Source: Mesorhizobium sp. B2-1-8
GTDB lineage: Bacteria; Pseudomonadota; Alphaproteobacteria; Rhizobiales; Rhizobiaceae
Length of the DNA stretch: 64,000 nt
Assembly (NCBI RefSeq): GCF_006442545.2
Contig: NZ_CP083952.1
Coordinates: forward strand, 6,053,501-6,117,500
Reading direction: 5' to 3'
Shown one piece after another: positions 1 through 8,713 of the stretch. Under the pieces are notes generated by a model. It saw nothing but the letters and a program-made list of their open reading frames with translations. It was not told where the DNA came from and made no database searches. The position numbers were made by a program, and so were the translations under genes. Each line of letters begins with the position of its first letter. Position 1 is the stretch's first letter.

Positions 1-538
1 CGCTGCGCTTGGTGCCCAGAGTGTAGGAGGCGTTGACCAAATCCCTGGATACGCTGCGCGCGCAGTCGGAAATCATCACCAGTTGCTGGAAGAAGGTGCC
101 GAAGAAGATGACCGCTATGCGCTGTTCGATACCAATGCCGATCCAAAGGATGAACAGGGGCACGAAGGAGGTCACGGGCAGGTAGCGGATGAAGTTGACC
201 AAGGGTTCCAGGGGCGCCTGCACCACCCGGTAGGTTCCCATCCACAGCCCCAGGGGTACCGAGATCAGCGAGGAGACGATGAAGCCCAGGATCACCACCT
301 TGGCGCTGGTCAAAGTGTGATAGAAGAGGCTGCCGTCCAGAGACATGCGATAGGTCGTCTGCAGCACGGTTCCGGGCGTCGGCAGGAACATGTTCGGCAC
401 GACGCGGCCGTAGGACAGAAGAGCCCAGCCGCCGATCACGACCACCCACATCGCCAGCGCGAGTGTTGTTGCCGTGCTGGCGGGAATGTTGGCGAATGGG
501 GTCGTCAGGCGCGTCCACGCCGTCCGCCTCTGTGCCAT
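1..538 (-). CDS. ABC transporter permease, taurine/nitrate/sulfonate (TauC/SsuC) type, partial
   Basis: Inner-membrane permease of a NitT/TauT-type importer; the 3' end lies outside the window, so 179 codons of an expected 250-280 are present. The start at 538 is an ATG preceded by GGAGG at 546-550, seven bases upstream, which fixes it well. The translation begins MAQRRTAWTRL, then has hydrophobic segments (around residues 25-45, 75-95 and 130-150) and a long run typical of the BPD_transp_1 fold. The gene lies 93 bases downstream of the matching solute-binding protein, in the same direction, so the two form an operon whose ATPase is probably further left. The substrate cannot be read from sequence. 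A long plus-strand reading frame across 83-1417 is only a shadow of these two genes. Confidence 0.88.
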   Translation of the reverse strand, partial: MAQRRTAWTRLTTPFANIPASTATTLALAMWVVVIGGWALLSYGRVVPNMFLPTPGTVLQTTYRMSLDGSLFYHTLTSAKVVILGFIVSSLISVPLGLWMGTYRVVQAPLEPLVNFIRYLPVTSFVPLFILWIGIGIEQRIAVIFFGTFFQQLVMISDCARSVSRDLVNASYTLGTKRS

Positions 539-631
539 GGCGTGGCCTCCGTTGATCTTCTGAAGCGCGAAGCTCTGGCCTGCCGAAAACCGGGCTCGGC
601 CCAGACGGAGCGACCCCGGTTTCTCGAAGGC

Positions 632-1615
632 TCACTGCTCCTTGATGAAATCGGTGTCGAGGATGGTTTTCGCGTCGATCGTCATCTTGAGCTTGCCGGC
701 CTTGCCCCAGATGTCCTGCGCGAAGTTCACCAGCTCGGACGCCTCGCTCTTCTGCGGCGTGCCGAAGAACTCCAGGTTACGATCGCGGTCGTAATAGCGC
801 ACGCCTTTGGCGCCGGCCGCGAAATCCTCTGGCTTTTCGAGATAGCCGCCAATGCCCTTGGCCATGATCTCATAGGCCTTTTCCGGATTGGTCTTGATGA
901 ATTCGACCGCCTTGTAATAGCCCTTGACGAGGGCCTTTACGTCCTCGGGATGCTTTTCGATGAGATCGCATTTGAGGGCGATCACATCCACGATCAGGCC
1001 AGGGGTGGTCGTGGAATCGATCAGCACCTTTCCCTTGCCGCCCTTGCGGACTTCGGTGAGGTGCGGCTCCCAGGTCACGGCGGCGGGAACCTGGCCGGCG
1101 ATGAAGGCTGTCGCCGCGTCATCGGCGGTCATGTTGGTGATGGTGACGTCGTCCTCGGTCATGCCTTCCTTTTTCAGCAGCACATTGAACCAGAATTCGG
1201 AAACGGAGCCCTCGTTCAAGGCCACCTGCTGGCCCTTCAGATCCTTGAGCGACTTGACGTCGGGTTGTGTGACGACGCCATCACCGCCGTGGCTGTCGTC
1301 GAGCGCCAGGACATATTTGAAACAGAGATCGTCCGAGCGGTATTTCATCAGCTCGTCGACGGTGGAGGCGGCGCCATCGAGATCGCCACCGGCGACCGCC
1401 GCCATGTAAAGCGCTGATTCTTCTATGACCTTCAGGTCGACATCGACGCCGGCTTCCTTGAAGTAACCAAGGTCGCGGGCAAGAAACAACGGGCCGTAGC
1501 CCACCCAGGTCGTCATGCCAAGGCGAATGGCGCCCGCGTTGGCAGGAGCGGCAAGCCCCAAGCCCAGCAAGCCTGCGCCGACCGCGCTCATCAGGCGATT
1601 TCGGAAAGTCTTCAT
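632..1615 (-). CDS. ABC transporter substrate-binding protein, NitT/TauT (NMT1/THI5-like) family
   Basis: Periplasmic binding protein of 327 residues. Residues 1-27 form a Sec signal peptide: charged start, hydrophobic core GLLGLGLAA, cleavage after PANA. The mature part begins with IRLGMTTWVGYGPLFLARDLG and continues GYFKEAGVDVDL, the usual opening of this family, followed by a typical two-lobe body. The reading frame is open upstream to 1963, but the start at 1615 is chosen because it directly precedes the signal peptide and has AGGGGAA about eight bases upstream. It heads an operon with the permease at 1-538. The ligand is probably a small anion or organic molecule (sulfonate, nitrate, pyrimidine or similar); nothing here decides which. 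Confidence 0.9.
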   Translation of the reverse strand: MKTFRNRLMSAVGAGLLGLGLAAPANAGAIRLGMTTWVGYGPLFLARDLGYFKEAGVDVDLKVIEESALYMAAVAGGDLDGAASTVDELMKYRSDDLCFKYVLALDDSHGGDGVVTQPDVKSLKDLKGQQVALNEGSVSEFWFNVLLKKEGMTEDDVTITNMTADDAATAFIAGQVPAAVTWEPHLTEVRKGGKGKVLIDSTTTPGLIVDVIALKCDLIEKHPEDVKALVKGYYKAVEFIKTNPEKAYEIMAKGIGGYLEKPEDFAAGAKGVRYYDRDRNLEFFGTPQKSEASELVNFAQDIWGKAGKLKMTIDAKTILDTDFIKEQ

Positions 1616-2069
1616 CGTCGTGGTTCCCCTATGGCTGTTGCCGGCATCGGCCTCATTCAAGCGGCGTATGCCGGCTCTTGTTTTGGCAGCCGCTCTTGTT
1701 TGGGCGTCGCCTCCCAAGCGAGCCTTGCGTGTTCTAAGGTCCGCAAGAGAGCATTCGGGCCGGATCGCAAAAAGAAGTCTTTTTCTGCCCATTGCTTCGT
1801 CGAAACCGAAGCGGTCCATCACCGATCGGCGGCCTAGTTCTGGGACCCCTGGCCGGTCCATTTCCGTCGGCCCATCGACCGAAGCGGCCTCGATGCCATG
1901 GCGCTCGAAGAGACGGGTGTCCCGTGCGGGAACCGCTCCTGCAAAAGGCACAGGAACCGACACCGGCGGCCAGCGTTTTGCTGCGGGGCGGATCGCATGC
2001 GAAACCAGGAAGCGGGTGTGGTGCCTGAAGGCAACGCGGCTCGCTGGCCGAAAGGGCGGAGATCATGTG

Positions 2070-2486
2070 ATGAGTATTTTCTATCGGGCGGCCAAGATTG
2101 CGGAGCAGGCCCATGCATCGCAGCACGACAAGACAGGAGGCCCCTATATCGATCATTGCCGTCGAGTGGTCGACGCCGTCGAGACGATGGACCAGAAAGT
2201 CGTCGCCTATCTGCACGACGTCCTGGAAAAAAGCGACGGCTGGAACCGGACCAGACTCGAAGAGGCAGGCTTCGGACCGACGATCGCCGCAGCGGTCGAT
2301 GCCATGACACGCAGAGAAGGCGAGGACTATTTCGCATTCGTACGCCGGGCTGCATCGAACCCATTGGCGCTGCCGGTAAAACGGGCGGATCTGACCGACA
2401 ATATCTGGCAATCACGGCAGATCGGAGCATCCACGGCCAGATATGAAGAGGCGCTGCGCATTCTTGACGACGAGTTCACCAAGTGA
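2070..2486 (+). CDS. Small HD-domain protein, RelA/SpoT hydrolase-like
   Basis: A 138-residue protein resembling the metal-dependent HD hydrolase domain of SpoT/MESH1-type (p)ppGpp hydrolases. The order fits: an AAKIAEQAHASQHDKTG opening (compare AxxFAxxAHxGQxRKxG), GPYIDHCRRV, then the VAYLHDVLEKSD motif carrying the HD pair, and VKRADLTDN near residue 115. No synthetase, TGS or ACT domain follows, so it is a stand-alone small protein. The frame is open far upstream, but the ATG at 2070 follows GGGCGGAG and gives the expected family N-terminus. It diverges from the binding-protein gene on the left. Whether it acts on (p)ppGpp is inference; many such proteins are uncharacterised. Confidence 0.8.
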   Translation: MSIFYRAAKIAEQAHASQHDKTGGPYIDHCRRVVDAVETMDQKVVAYLHDVLEKSDGWNRTRLEEAGFGPTIAAAVDAMTRREGEDYFAFVRRAASNPLALPVKRADLTDNIWQSRQIGASTARYEEALRILDDEFTK

Positions 2487-2735
2487 ATGCAGGGATGCTG
2501 GCGGCAAACGCGCCACGGCATGCCACATGCGCCACCGGTCGATGCCCGTAGCCGCGCGATTTGGCCAAGATGCATGATTACGGGGACCAACCCGTTTGGT
2601 AATTTTCGTACCATGTTTTTTCGTGACGCGCCGGGCGGATGGTTTTATGAATCCGACGATCGATCCGCGGCCGGCACGCTTCTGGTGCGCGATGCCTGAT
2701 CGCCTTCGGGTCGCTTCGAGACCAAGGTGACGCCC

Positions 2736-2993
2736 ATGCGGGAATTGCCGAAAGACATTGACGCCGATGTGGTGATTGAAATCAGCAGGTTGCTGGACGA
2801 CAGCCCGCTTTTCGCGCCTGTCCGGGTTCATGAACTCACAGCAAGGGTAAGGCAGAAAGTGAAGACGGGTTTGCCGGATCGTTCGATTGAAGAGCTGATC
2901 GTGGAAATGGCCTCCGCGCGTCGGTTGGCCATGGCCTTCGATCTGCCTGGATCGGAAAATGTGGTGCAAATTCCAGAGCGACTCTCACGCTGA
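2736..2993 (+). CDS. Conserved-looking small hypothetical protein
   Basis: 85 residues, starting MRELPKDIDADVV. The ATG at 2736 is preferred over the in-frame GTG at 2727 because AAGGTG (2725-2730) then sits five bases upstream as a ribosome-binding site. The protein is mostly helical, amphipathic and charged, with no signal peptide or membrane span. I do not recognise a domain. It stands alone between the HD-domain gene and a convergent DUF6894-type gene. The regular charge pattern and coding-like third positions suggest it is real. Confidence 0.5.
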   Translation: MRELPKDIDADVVIEISRLLDDSPLFAPVRVHELTARVRQKVKTGLPDRSIEELIVEMASARRLAMAFDLPGSENVVQIPERLSR

Positions 2994-3004
2994 CCGGATC
3001 AAGT

Positions 3005-3236
3005 TCACGCGCTCCACCCGGCGGTCAGGACAAGCGATGCCTCGAACACCTGGGCGCCCGCCTCATTGCGAACCTTGACGGTGATCTTGACCAGATCGCG
3101 ATCCGGCATTTCGTCACGAGCGATATCCTGCAAGATGCGAATGGCTTCCGCCCTCGCCTGTTCTCGCGATTCGAACGGCTGGCCATCGTCGTCCGGCACC
3201 AGGCCATCGCCAAAGATCGAAATGATACAGTTTCAT
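3005..3236 (-). pseudogene. DUF6894-type small protein, apparently frameshifted near its start
   Basis: The frame from a GTG at 3199 to 3005 encodes 64 residues with the DUF6894 pattern: an acidic DDxG, ESREQARAEAIRILQDIARDEMPD, then a TVKVRNEAGAQVFEASL strand pair. The family normally starts MPRYYFH..., about 17 residues earlier. That missing start is present in another frame: an ATG at 3236 gives MKLYHFD, after which the reading must shift at about 3210-3216 to reach FGDGLVPDDDG. Either a one- or two-base indel inactivated the gene, or the assembly has an error here, or a short form is made from the GTG. Small proteins of this type are common in rhizobia; their function is unknown. Confidence 0.55.
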
Positions 3237-3441
3237 TTTCGGGCAGCCTTGGACACCTTAGCGTGCTAAATATTCGGCGGCGCTGGTGGTTCCCTATCCG
3301 CTCCGGCGCTTGCACCAGAGTGCGGCCAGGCTGCCGATTGATAGTGTCCGCCATCTTCCGAAGGCCTGCGGTCCGGCTGCCATGCTTGCGTCCGAGACAA
3401 CCGGCGATCGGCGTTTCAACCCCGATCGTTTCGAGGCTATC

Positions 3442-4161
3442 ATGTTAGAGTCTCTCTACCTGCAACTCGGCCAGCACGACACTCTCGCGGACGAAGAGAA
3501 GGCCTTGTTGGCCGAAACGGTTTCTTTTGGACGGGAGTTCGAAAAGGGGCAGGACCTGGTCGGAGTGGGATCCCGGCCAAGCTATAGCACCATGCTGCTG
3601 GACGGCCTGGCGGCACGCTATAAGGTGCTCGAGGACGGCGGCCGGCAGTTCACGTCCTTGCAGGTGCCCGGCGACTTTGTAGATCTCCACGCCTTTTTGC
3701 TCAAGACCATGGATCACGGTATCGTCGCACTTGCCCCTTGCCGGGTGATGTTCGCGGATCACAACAAGCTGAAAGCCATCACCGAACAGGCTCCTCACCT
3801 GGCCCGGCTGTTGTGGCTTGACACGCTGGTCGATGGCGCCATTCATCGCGAATGGATCGTGGCAATGGGCCGCCGCTCCAAGACCTCGCATCTGGCCCAT
3901 CTCATATGCGAACTGTTCGTGCGCCTGCAGGCGGTGAAACGCACCGACGGCATGAGCTTCCATCTACCGCTGTCACAGGCTGAAATGGCCGATGTACTCG
4001 GGTTGTCGGTCGTGCACATGAACCGGGTGATCGGGGGCCTGAAGAAGATCAAGGTGATTACCTGGACGAACCATACGGTCACCATTCTGGACTGGGAGCA
4101 ACTTGCCGGGATTGCCGAGTTCGACCCTACCTATCTGAGCATGAACAATGAGCCGAGATAG
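3442..4161 (+). CDS. Crp/Fnr family transcriptional regulator
   Basis: 239 residues, the normal family length. The ATG at 3442 has GAGG at 3433-3436, five bases upstream; the frame is open to 3286 but the extra 52 residues look non-coding. Residues about 20-115 form the cyclic-nucleotide-binding-type beta roll (LVGVGSRPSYSTMLLDGLAARYKVLEDG, VPGDFVDLHAFL). Residues about 165-215 form the winged helix (LPLSQAEMADVLGLSVVHMNR, VIGGLKK). There is no N-terminal cysteine cluster, so it is not an oxygen-sensing Fnr. It is the type often found near rhizobial stress genes; its target and ligand are unknown. Confidence 0.88.
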   Translation: MLESLYLQLGQHDTLADEEKALLAETVSFGREFEKGQDLVGVGSRPSYSTMLLDGLAARYKVLEDGGRQFTSLQVPGDFVDLHAFLLKTMDHGIVALAPCRVMFADHNKLKAITEQAPHLARLLWLDTLVDGAIHREWIVAMGRRSKTSHLAHLICELFVRLQAVKRTDGMSFHLPLSQAEMADVLGLSVVHMNRVIGGLKKIKVITWTNHTVTILDWEQLAGIAEFDPTYLSMNNEPR

Positions 4162-4237
4162 ACGGCCTTGGCTCAATGTGCGGTGCTGCTTTTCTCTTCA
4201 AAAAACTGAATGCCCCGCACAGCAACCTTCTTGGTGA

Positions 4238-4393
4238 TCAAGCCTTTAGATCTGCATCCGATCGCTCTGTACCGGTCCGCTCCCGCAGCATGGCAATGGC
4301 GGCTTGCATCGATGAAAAGGGGCCGTTCTGCAACTCGTCGAGAATGGCGTCCACCGACGCCGCGACATTTGTCGGTTCGACATTTGCCGACAT
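4238..4393 (-). CDS. Possible 51-residue hypothetical protein
   Basis: A short minus-strand frame opening MSANVEPTNVAASVDAIL and ending RTGTERSDADLKA. It has a plausible helical, amphipathic composition and lies 25 bases downstream of the small gene ending at 4419, in the same direction. The ribosome-binding site is weak (GAGCAG). No family was recognised. It is listed because codon use looks coding and the reading frames on the other strand do not. Confidence 0.35.
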   Translation of the reverse strand: MSANVEPTNVAASVDAILDELQNGPFSSMQAAIAMLRERTGTERSDADLKA

Positions 4394-4418
4394 GGACTGC
4401 TCTATTTGGTAGCAGGTA

Positions 4419-4610
4419 TTAAAGGCGCTTGATACCAGCCAGCTTCAACCGAAGCCTTTGGCCCTCGGCATAGGCCAGGGCGAAGGATTCGAGCTCGAAT
4501 TGGCAGGTGGTTTCCTGACCGTCGCATATCACGCGGACGAACCATTCGCCGCACCCTTCGACGACCTCGATCTGGGTTCCGACTTTGCTTTTGTGCTGGC
4601 TACTGTGCAC
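4419..4610 (-). CDS. Small conserved-looking hypothetical protein
   Basis: 63 residues from a GTG at 4610. The start is decided by a strong GGGAGGA about six bases upstream; the longer frame would need a TTG at 4634 that overlaps this site. The product starts VHSSQHKSKVGTQIEVVEG and contains a short antiparallel beta pattern (EWFVRVICDG, CQFELESFALAYAEGQRLRLKL). It has no signal peptide. It resembles small rhizobial proteins of unknown function; no role can be given. Confidence 0.6.
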   Translation of the reverse strand: MHSSQHKSKVGTQIEVVEGCGEWFVRVICDGQETTCQFELESFALAYAEGQRLRLKLAGIKRL

Positions 4611-4755
4611 GGCTTCCTCCCAAGCATCAGCCAATGCGGAATTTTCACGCGGAACGAGGTTCCGTCATTTAAATTTGACGACTTTTCACTGTACGGTTTT
4701 TACCAAGTCGTGCCGAAATCACCGCGCGCTCTACCTGCGCATACGACCCGAACGG

Positions 4756-6105
4756 CTACCGAGCTGCCGCAGTCACGCGCCAGACCGTGTTTCCGACATC
4801 GTCCGCAATCAACAAAGCACCCAACTTGTCGACGGCAACGCCCACGGGCCGGCCATGCGCCTTGTTGTCATTGTCAAGGAAACCGGTGACAACGTTCTGA
4901 GGCTTGCCGTCGGGATGACCTCCATTGAATGGTATGAAAACGACCTTGTAGCCGTTGAAGCGCTTGCGGTTCCAGCTGCCATGTTCGCCGACAAACGCGC
5001 CATTGCGATAGGATTCGGGCAGATTGGTACCGGTGTAAAATGCCAGGCCCAAGGGCGCGACATGGGAGCTCAGTGCATAGTCCGGGGGGATCGCCTTGGC
5101 GACCAGGTCGGGCCGCTGCGGCATCACCCGCGGATCGACATGCTGGCCATAGTAGCTGTAGGGCCAGCCATAAAACGCGCCGTCCTTGACCGAAGTCATG
5201 TAGTCGGGAACCAGATTGGGGCCGAGTTCGTCGCGCTCGTTGATGACGGCCCAAAGGGCTCCGCTCTGCGGCTCCCAACTCAAACCGTTCGGATTGCGCA
5301 GCCCGCTTGCGAAAATGCGCGAACGGCCCGTCGCCCTGTCGACCTCCCAGATGGCGGCGCGGTCCTTTTCCGCCTGGATGCCGTTCTCGGTGATGTTGCT
5401 GTTGGAGCCGACGCCGACATAAAGCAGCGATCCGTCCGGGCTGGCGACGAGAGATTTGGTCCAGTGGTGATCGATCGGGCCGCCGGGCAGCGGCGTCAGC
5501 ACGGTGCCCGGCGCGGTGATCTTGGTATCGCCTGGCTTGTAGGGATAGCGCACGATGGCGTCCGTGTTGGCGACATAGAGGTCGTTGCCGACCAGAGCCA
5601 CACCGAAGGGCGAATTGAGATGGTCGAGGAAGACGCCCTGGACATCGGGCACACCATCGCCGTTCGTATCGCGCAGCAAGGTTATGCGGTTGCTTCCTTC
5701 GGTGCCGCCGCCCGACGTCGCCATGGACTCGATCCAGCCCATGATCAAGTCCTTCGGACGCTTGATCGCGGCGGCGGGCGGTGCCACGGACTCGACCACG
5801 AGAATGTCGCCATTCGGCAAGGTGTAGAGCGAGCGCGGATGCTTCAATCCCTTGGCGAATGCCTGGATCTGCAACCCCTTCGCAACCGTGGGTTTGTCAT
5901 CCTGTTTCCAGCCAATGATCGAAGCGACATGCATTGGCGGAACCAGATATTGCGTCGGTTCGGGCAGTGTCGGGTTCGGCCCGACCTGGCCGCTTGGGTC
6001 TGGGTCGTCGTCGCTGCAGGCAGGCAATGCCAGAAGCGATCCGCACAGCAGGCCCAACCCCATGGCATGCCGGATGTGTCTGTTGGAAACCCGCATGGCG
6101 CTCAT
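4756..6105 (-). CDS. Sorbosone dehydrogenase-like PQQ/beta-propeller lipoprotein
   Basis: 449 residues. The start at 6105 (MSAMRVSN) has GGAGG eight bases upstream and overlaps the stop of the upstream gene as ATGA. A signal peptide with LLALPAC ends at Cys30, so a lipoprotein exported to the periplasm is likely. The mature part carries the blades typical of soluble glucose/sorbosone dehydrogenases: [70 protein letters not shown] and VGEHGSWNR. Family knowledge suggests PQQ-dependent oxidation of a sugar or aldose derivative at the membrane, but many such proteins have no known substrate. It pairs with the DUF2231 membrane protein upstream, an arrangement I have seen in other alphaproteobacteria. 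Confidence 0.85.
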   Translation of the reverse strand: MSAMRVSNRHIRHAMGLGLLCGSLLALPACSDDDPDPSGQVGPNPTLPEPTQYLVPPMHVASIIGWKQDDKPTVAKGLQIQAFAKGLKHPRSLYTLPNGDILVVESVAPPAAAIKRPKDLIMGWIESMATSGGGTEGSNRITLLRDTNGDGVPDVQGVFLDHLNSPFGVALVGNDLYVANTDAIVRYPYKPGDTKITAPGTVLTPLPGGPIDHHWTKSLVASPDGSLLYVGVGSNSNITENGIQAEKDRAAIWEVDRATGRSRIFASGLRNPNGLSWEPQSGALWAVINERDELGPNLVPDYMTSVKDGAFYGWPYSYYGQHVDPRVMPQRPDLVAKAIPPDYALSSHVAPLGLAFYTGTNLPESYRNGAFVGEHGSWNRKRFNGYKVVFIPFNGGHPDGKPQNVVTGFLDNDNKAHGRPVGVAVDKLGALLIADDVGNTVWRVTAAAR

Positions 6106-6533
6106 TCGACCGCCTCCACGGGAGCGCGGCCGGTGCTCCACCGCAGCAGCCACACGAGAAGCATGACGATCACTGCCGCCGCGGAGAGGATGAGCCCTGT
6201 CGGCACGACCGACGTCCAGGCGTCACGACTGTGCACCAGCGCGTTGAAGAGCGACAGCACAAGCACCACCAGGCTGCCGAACAGATAGGCCCAGCGTACT
6301 GGGAACATCCGACCGGTGAAGAGATCAACAAGTGCCGCAATCACCGCAAGCGCACCCATCACCAGACCGGCCAACAATAGCCATGCGGAAAAATCGGCCC
6401 ACATCATCTCCGCGGTCCGCCAATAAGCGAGGTCAGTCAGGAGCGTGCCGATGAAACAGGCATTTGCGATCGCCATTGGCGCCCGATAGATCGGACGCCT
6501 GGCGACCACCGGCATTGATCGCGAATTGACCAT
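6102..6533 (-). CDS. DUF2231-type inner-membrane protein
   Basis: 143 residues starting [16 protein letters not shown]. The ATG at 6533 follows GGAGAAGG, with a few bases of spacing. Four predicted membrane segments can be read: around residues 20-38, 50-70, 80-98 and 112-132. The segment [15 protein letters not shown] followed by [19 protein letters not shown] is the usual DUF2231 signature. The stop overlaps the start of the sorbosone-dehydrogenase-like gene by four bases, so the two are translationally coupled. A plausible but unproven role is a membrane partner passing electrons from the periplasmic dehydrogenase. Confidence 0.85.
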   Translation of the reverse strand: MVNSRSMPVVARRPIYRAPMAIANACFIGTLLTDLAYWRTAEMMWADFSAWLLLAGLVMGALAVIAALVDLFTGRMFPVRWAYLFGSLVVLVLSLFNALVHSRDAWTSVVPTGLILSAAAVIVMLLVWLLRWSTGRAPVEAVE

Positions 6534-6873
6534 GGACCTTCTCCACCCCTGCTCCAGATGGCACCTGGGCTTCAAACAAACCTGGAGTTGAGAGGTTCCG
6601 GGAACAGTTTTCGTTCAAGGACTTGTGATTGCCTGGGCAATGCCGATCAATGACGGTTCGGCGCACGCGAAGCGTGGGCGTGCTAAGTTTCGTACGCTTC
6701 TTACCAACCCTTTGACCTTTATTGTCAGTCTTCCCTGGACGACTAGATTGGCTAGGCGGCATTCTCAAACCATGCCGCAATGGCCGACGCGGGCTTAGGC
6801 AATGTGCCGTCACCGGCATCGCCGCGTCGGCCATTCCCGCAATTCCGGCCCTGCAACCCGGCAGCGATGGCGG
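6534..6873. other. Non-coding gap with a short palindrome
   Basis: No gene is supported in these 340 bases between the end of the Crp/Fnr gene (6874) and the DUF2231 start. It must hold the promoter of the DUF2231/dehydrogenase pair. One perfect palindrome of two six-base arms, ATTGCC-TG-GGCAAT, lies at 6628-6641 and could be an operator, for example for the neighbouring Crp/Fnr-type protein. It does not match the classical TTGAT-N4-ATCAA box. No clear terminator is visible. Confidence 0.4.
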
Positions 6874-7623
6874 TCAGTTGAGCGGACGGTCCTGCCTCGA
6901 CGGGTTCTTTGAACCGAGGTCCCCGACCAGCCGGCGGTATTGCAGCTCGGGAGGGCCGTAAGAGTCCCGTGCCAGCATCATGAGACCTTGCCGATCCCGG
7001 ATCGTGATTTCGCCGCGGCGGGCTCGGATGTAGCCATGACTCTCGATTGTCTGAAGCCCCACGGTAACCCCGGGGCGTCTGACGCCCAGCATGACGGAAA
7101 GGAATTCGTGGGTTATCGTAAGCCTGTCACCGACGGTTCGGTCGCTGCACATCAGAAGCCATCTCGCCAGCCGGACCTCCAGGCTGTGCCGCGCGTTGAT
7201 CGATGCCGTGTAGCTCGTCTGGATATGGAGATATTGGACGTAGCGCAACAGGAACGGCCGCAAGGTAGGGCTATCTTCCAAGGCCTCGAGGAATGGCGCG
7301 GCGCTCATCCGTAGCGCTTCACTGGTGGACTGGACGTAACAATCGAAGCTTGCCAGGTCGTCGCCCATGATCAGCGCCGAACCGGTCATGCCTTCGAAGC
7401 CGATTATTCCGACCTCTGCTTCCGCCGTCGCCGAAGCCTTGGCCACGACCGATGCGATGCCACTCTCCAAGAAATAGACGGCCTCGATTTTTTGGCCTTC
7501 GTTCTCCAACGGCGATCGCAACTCCAGAAAAACGCTCTTGAGATGCGGCCGCAGCCGTTCGAAATCGTCCGCGCTCATCCGGCGCAACAACTCGCTCTTG
7601 GCCTGCAGAACCTTGCGATCCAC
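6874..7623 (-). CDS. Crp/Fnr family transcriptional regulator
   Basis: 249 residues from a GTG at 7623, preceded by GGTGGAGAG. Residues about 15-125 form the cNMP-binding-type domain (MSADDFERLRPHLKSVFLEL, VYFLESGIASVV, VGIIGFEGMTG). A helix around residues 130-165 would dimerise, and the C-terminal HTH reads RLTITHEFLSVMLGVRRPGVT then VGLQTIESHGYIRARRG. The MLGVRRPGVT recognition helix is typical of a large rhizobial subgroup of Crp-like proteins. No ligand-binding arginine pattern for cAMP is evident. It may control the divergently useful pair 4756-6533, but that is only proximity. Confidence 0.88.
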   Translation of the reverse strand: MDRKVLQAKSELLRRMSADDFERLRPHLKSVFLELRSPLENEGQKIEAVYFLESGIASVVAKASATAEAEVGIIGFEGMTGSALIMGDDLASFDCYVQSTSEALRMSAAPFLEALEDSPTLRPFLLRYVQYLHIQTSYTASINARHSLEVRLARWLLMCSDRTVGDRLTITHEFLSVMLGVRRPGVTVGLQTIESHGYIRARRGEITIRDRQGLMMLARDSYGPPELQYRRLVGDLGSKNPSRQDRPLN

Positions 7624-7793
7624 GAAATGCTCTCCACCTGGGCAAGAGCACTAGGATCTCTCGGCCGCCCGCGCCCCTCGAACGAGCGGACGGTGGCAAA
7701 ACATAGACTGTCCTACCCGGCCAGCACTAGGCAGGCGGCGGTCTCGGTATGAAACCGACAGTAGCTGCTGTGGAAAAATCGCAAGTTCGTCGG

Positions 7794-7958
7794 CTATCCA
7801 TCCTTCGCCAGAAGGCGAGCTTCCCTGAGGATCGAGGAGCGGTCGAACCCTATCAGCAACACTATGTCACGTATCTGCTGTTCCGTAGCGCCCGATTCCC
7901 GGGCAAGTGCACGCACGACTTCGGCCGCTAGACCGGGGCGTTCAGGGTCTTTCGCCAT
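7794..7958 (-). CDS. Small rhizobial hypothetical protein (54 residues)
   Basis: Starts MAKDPERPGLAAEVVRALA and ends with SSILREARLLAKDG. AGGAT precedes the ATG at 7958 by four bases. The product is a compact helical protein with the pattern AAEVVRALA...SGATEQQIRDIVLLIGFDRSSILREAR, which I recognise as a common short family in Mesorhizobium and Rhizobium with no known function. It runs in the same direction as the Crp/Fnr gene, 170 bases upstream of it. Confidence 0.6.
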   Translation of the reverse strand: MAKDPERPGLAAEVVRALARESGATEQQIRDIVLLIGFDRSSILREARLLAKDG

Positions 7959-8713
7959 GACATCCTAGCCTCACGCTGGGGCAGGAGTGCGATGGTCGCT
8001 CCCAAGCGTCAACGCCCGTATTGTGCTGCTGACGACCCTTTTTTGTACGCTTTCATACTGAACTTGGCGAATCAATTCGACCGAGCCCCGCTCGGGCGGT
8101 TCCGCCGTGCCGTTTGTCTTCGCCCTCAAGCTCTTTGCAGATGACACCCGATCGGCAGGGCGAGCGCCCCGACGCGCTTCCTGGCGCGGCGCGCATCGTC
8201 CTGCGAAAAGAGCTCTGAAGGAGGCCTCTGCCAAAATGGCGGCCATCACCACGCCACAGCGATTACGGCTGCTGTCAATGCTCGAGCGCATGATGCAGTC
8301 GCCAATTCTGTCGCGCCGGCAGCACAAAGGCGAGGTCGCAAAGGATTAGGGGCGGCAGCTCTATGGTGCGCTTCGTATGAGCAGCCGCCGTGGCAGCCGG
8401 GACTAGTGACCTTCCGGGTGCCTTCAATTGCTGTTTCCGACCGTAAAAAAAACTGATTTGGGAGGGCCTACTTTAGAGATATTTAAATTAGCAATTTGGT
8501 GCATTGCAGTATAATTTGGTGTGCGGTGCAGCAGCAATGCAGCACGCTGGTTTCGGGAGGTGACGCCGCTTTGGGTTTTGCGGCAAAGAATCTGCGCGCC
8601 AGCGCGAATGTCTGCTCCGAAGGCGCGGCCGGTGGCGCCGCGTCATCGAGAAGCTCGGCGGCCTCGCCGTCACAACACCTGCATAGCCAATTGTCGCGGA
8701 GAAACAGAGGCCC
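7959..8713. other. Intergenic region upstream of the glycan operon
   Basis: No gene is supported. Short open frames exist on both strands (for example 7971-8327 minus and 8107-8349 plus), but their Arg/Ala-rich, low-information translations and lack of ribosome-binding sites point to shadow frames. From about 8440 the composition turns AT-rich for roughly 80 bases, consistent with a promoter for the GT operon starting at 8714. The candidate regulatory element is listed separately. Confidence 0.45.
8493..8541 (+). promoter_or_regulatory. Candidate promoter/operator of the glycan operon
   Basis: A perfect TATAAT lies at 8510-8515. It is flanked by an eight-base inverted repeat, TGCATTGC at 8500-8507 and GCAATGCA at 8534-8541. 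Two direct repeats of AATTTGGTG occur 20 bases apart (8493-8501 and 8513-8521). No good -35 box is seen at the usual spacing, which would fit an activator-dependent promoter. The site lies about 170 bases before the start at 8714. Confidence 0.4.

Noticed and set aside
83..1417. A 444-residue plus-strand frame
   Set aside because: It runs antisense to a permease and a binding-protein gene that both show clear family motifs.
4585..6288. A 567-residue plus-strand frame
   Set aside because: Antisense to the sorbosone-dehydrogenase-like gene, which has a lipobox, propeller motifs and a coupled start.
7971..8327. A 118-residue minus-strand frame upstream of the glycan operon
   Set aside because: Arg-rich, low-complexity translation with no recognisable start signal; a plus-strand frame of similar quality overlaps it.
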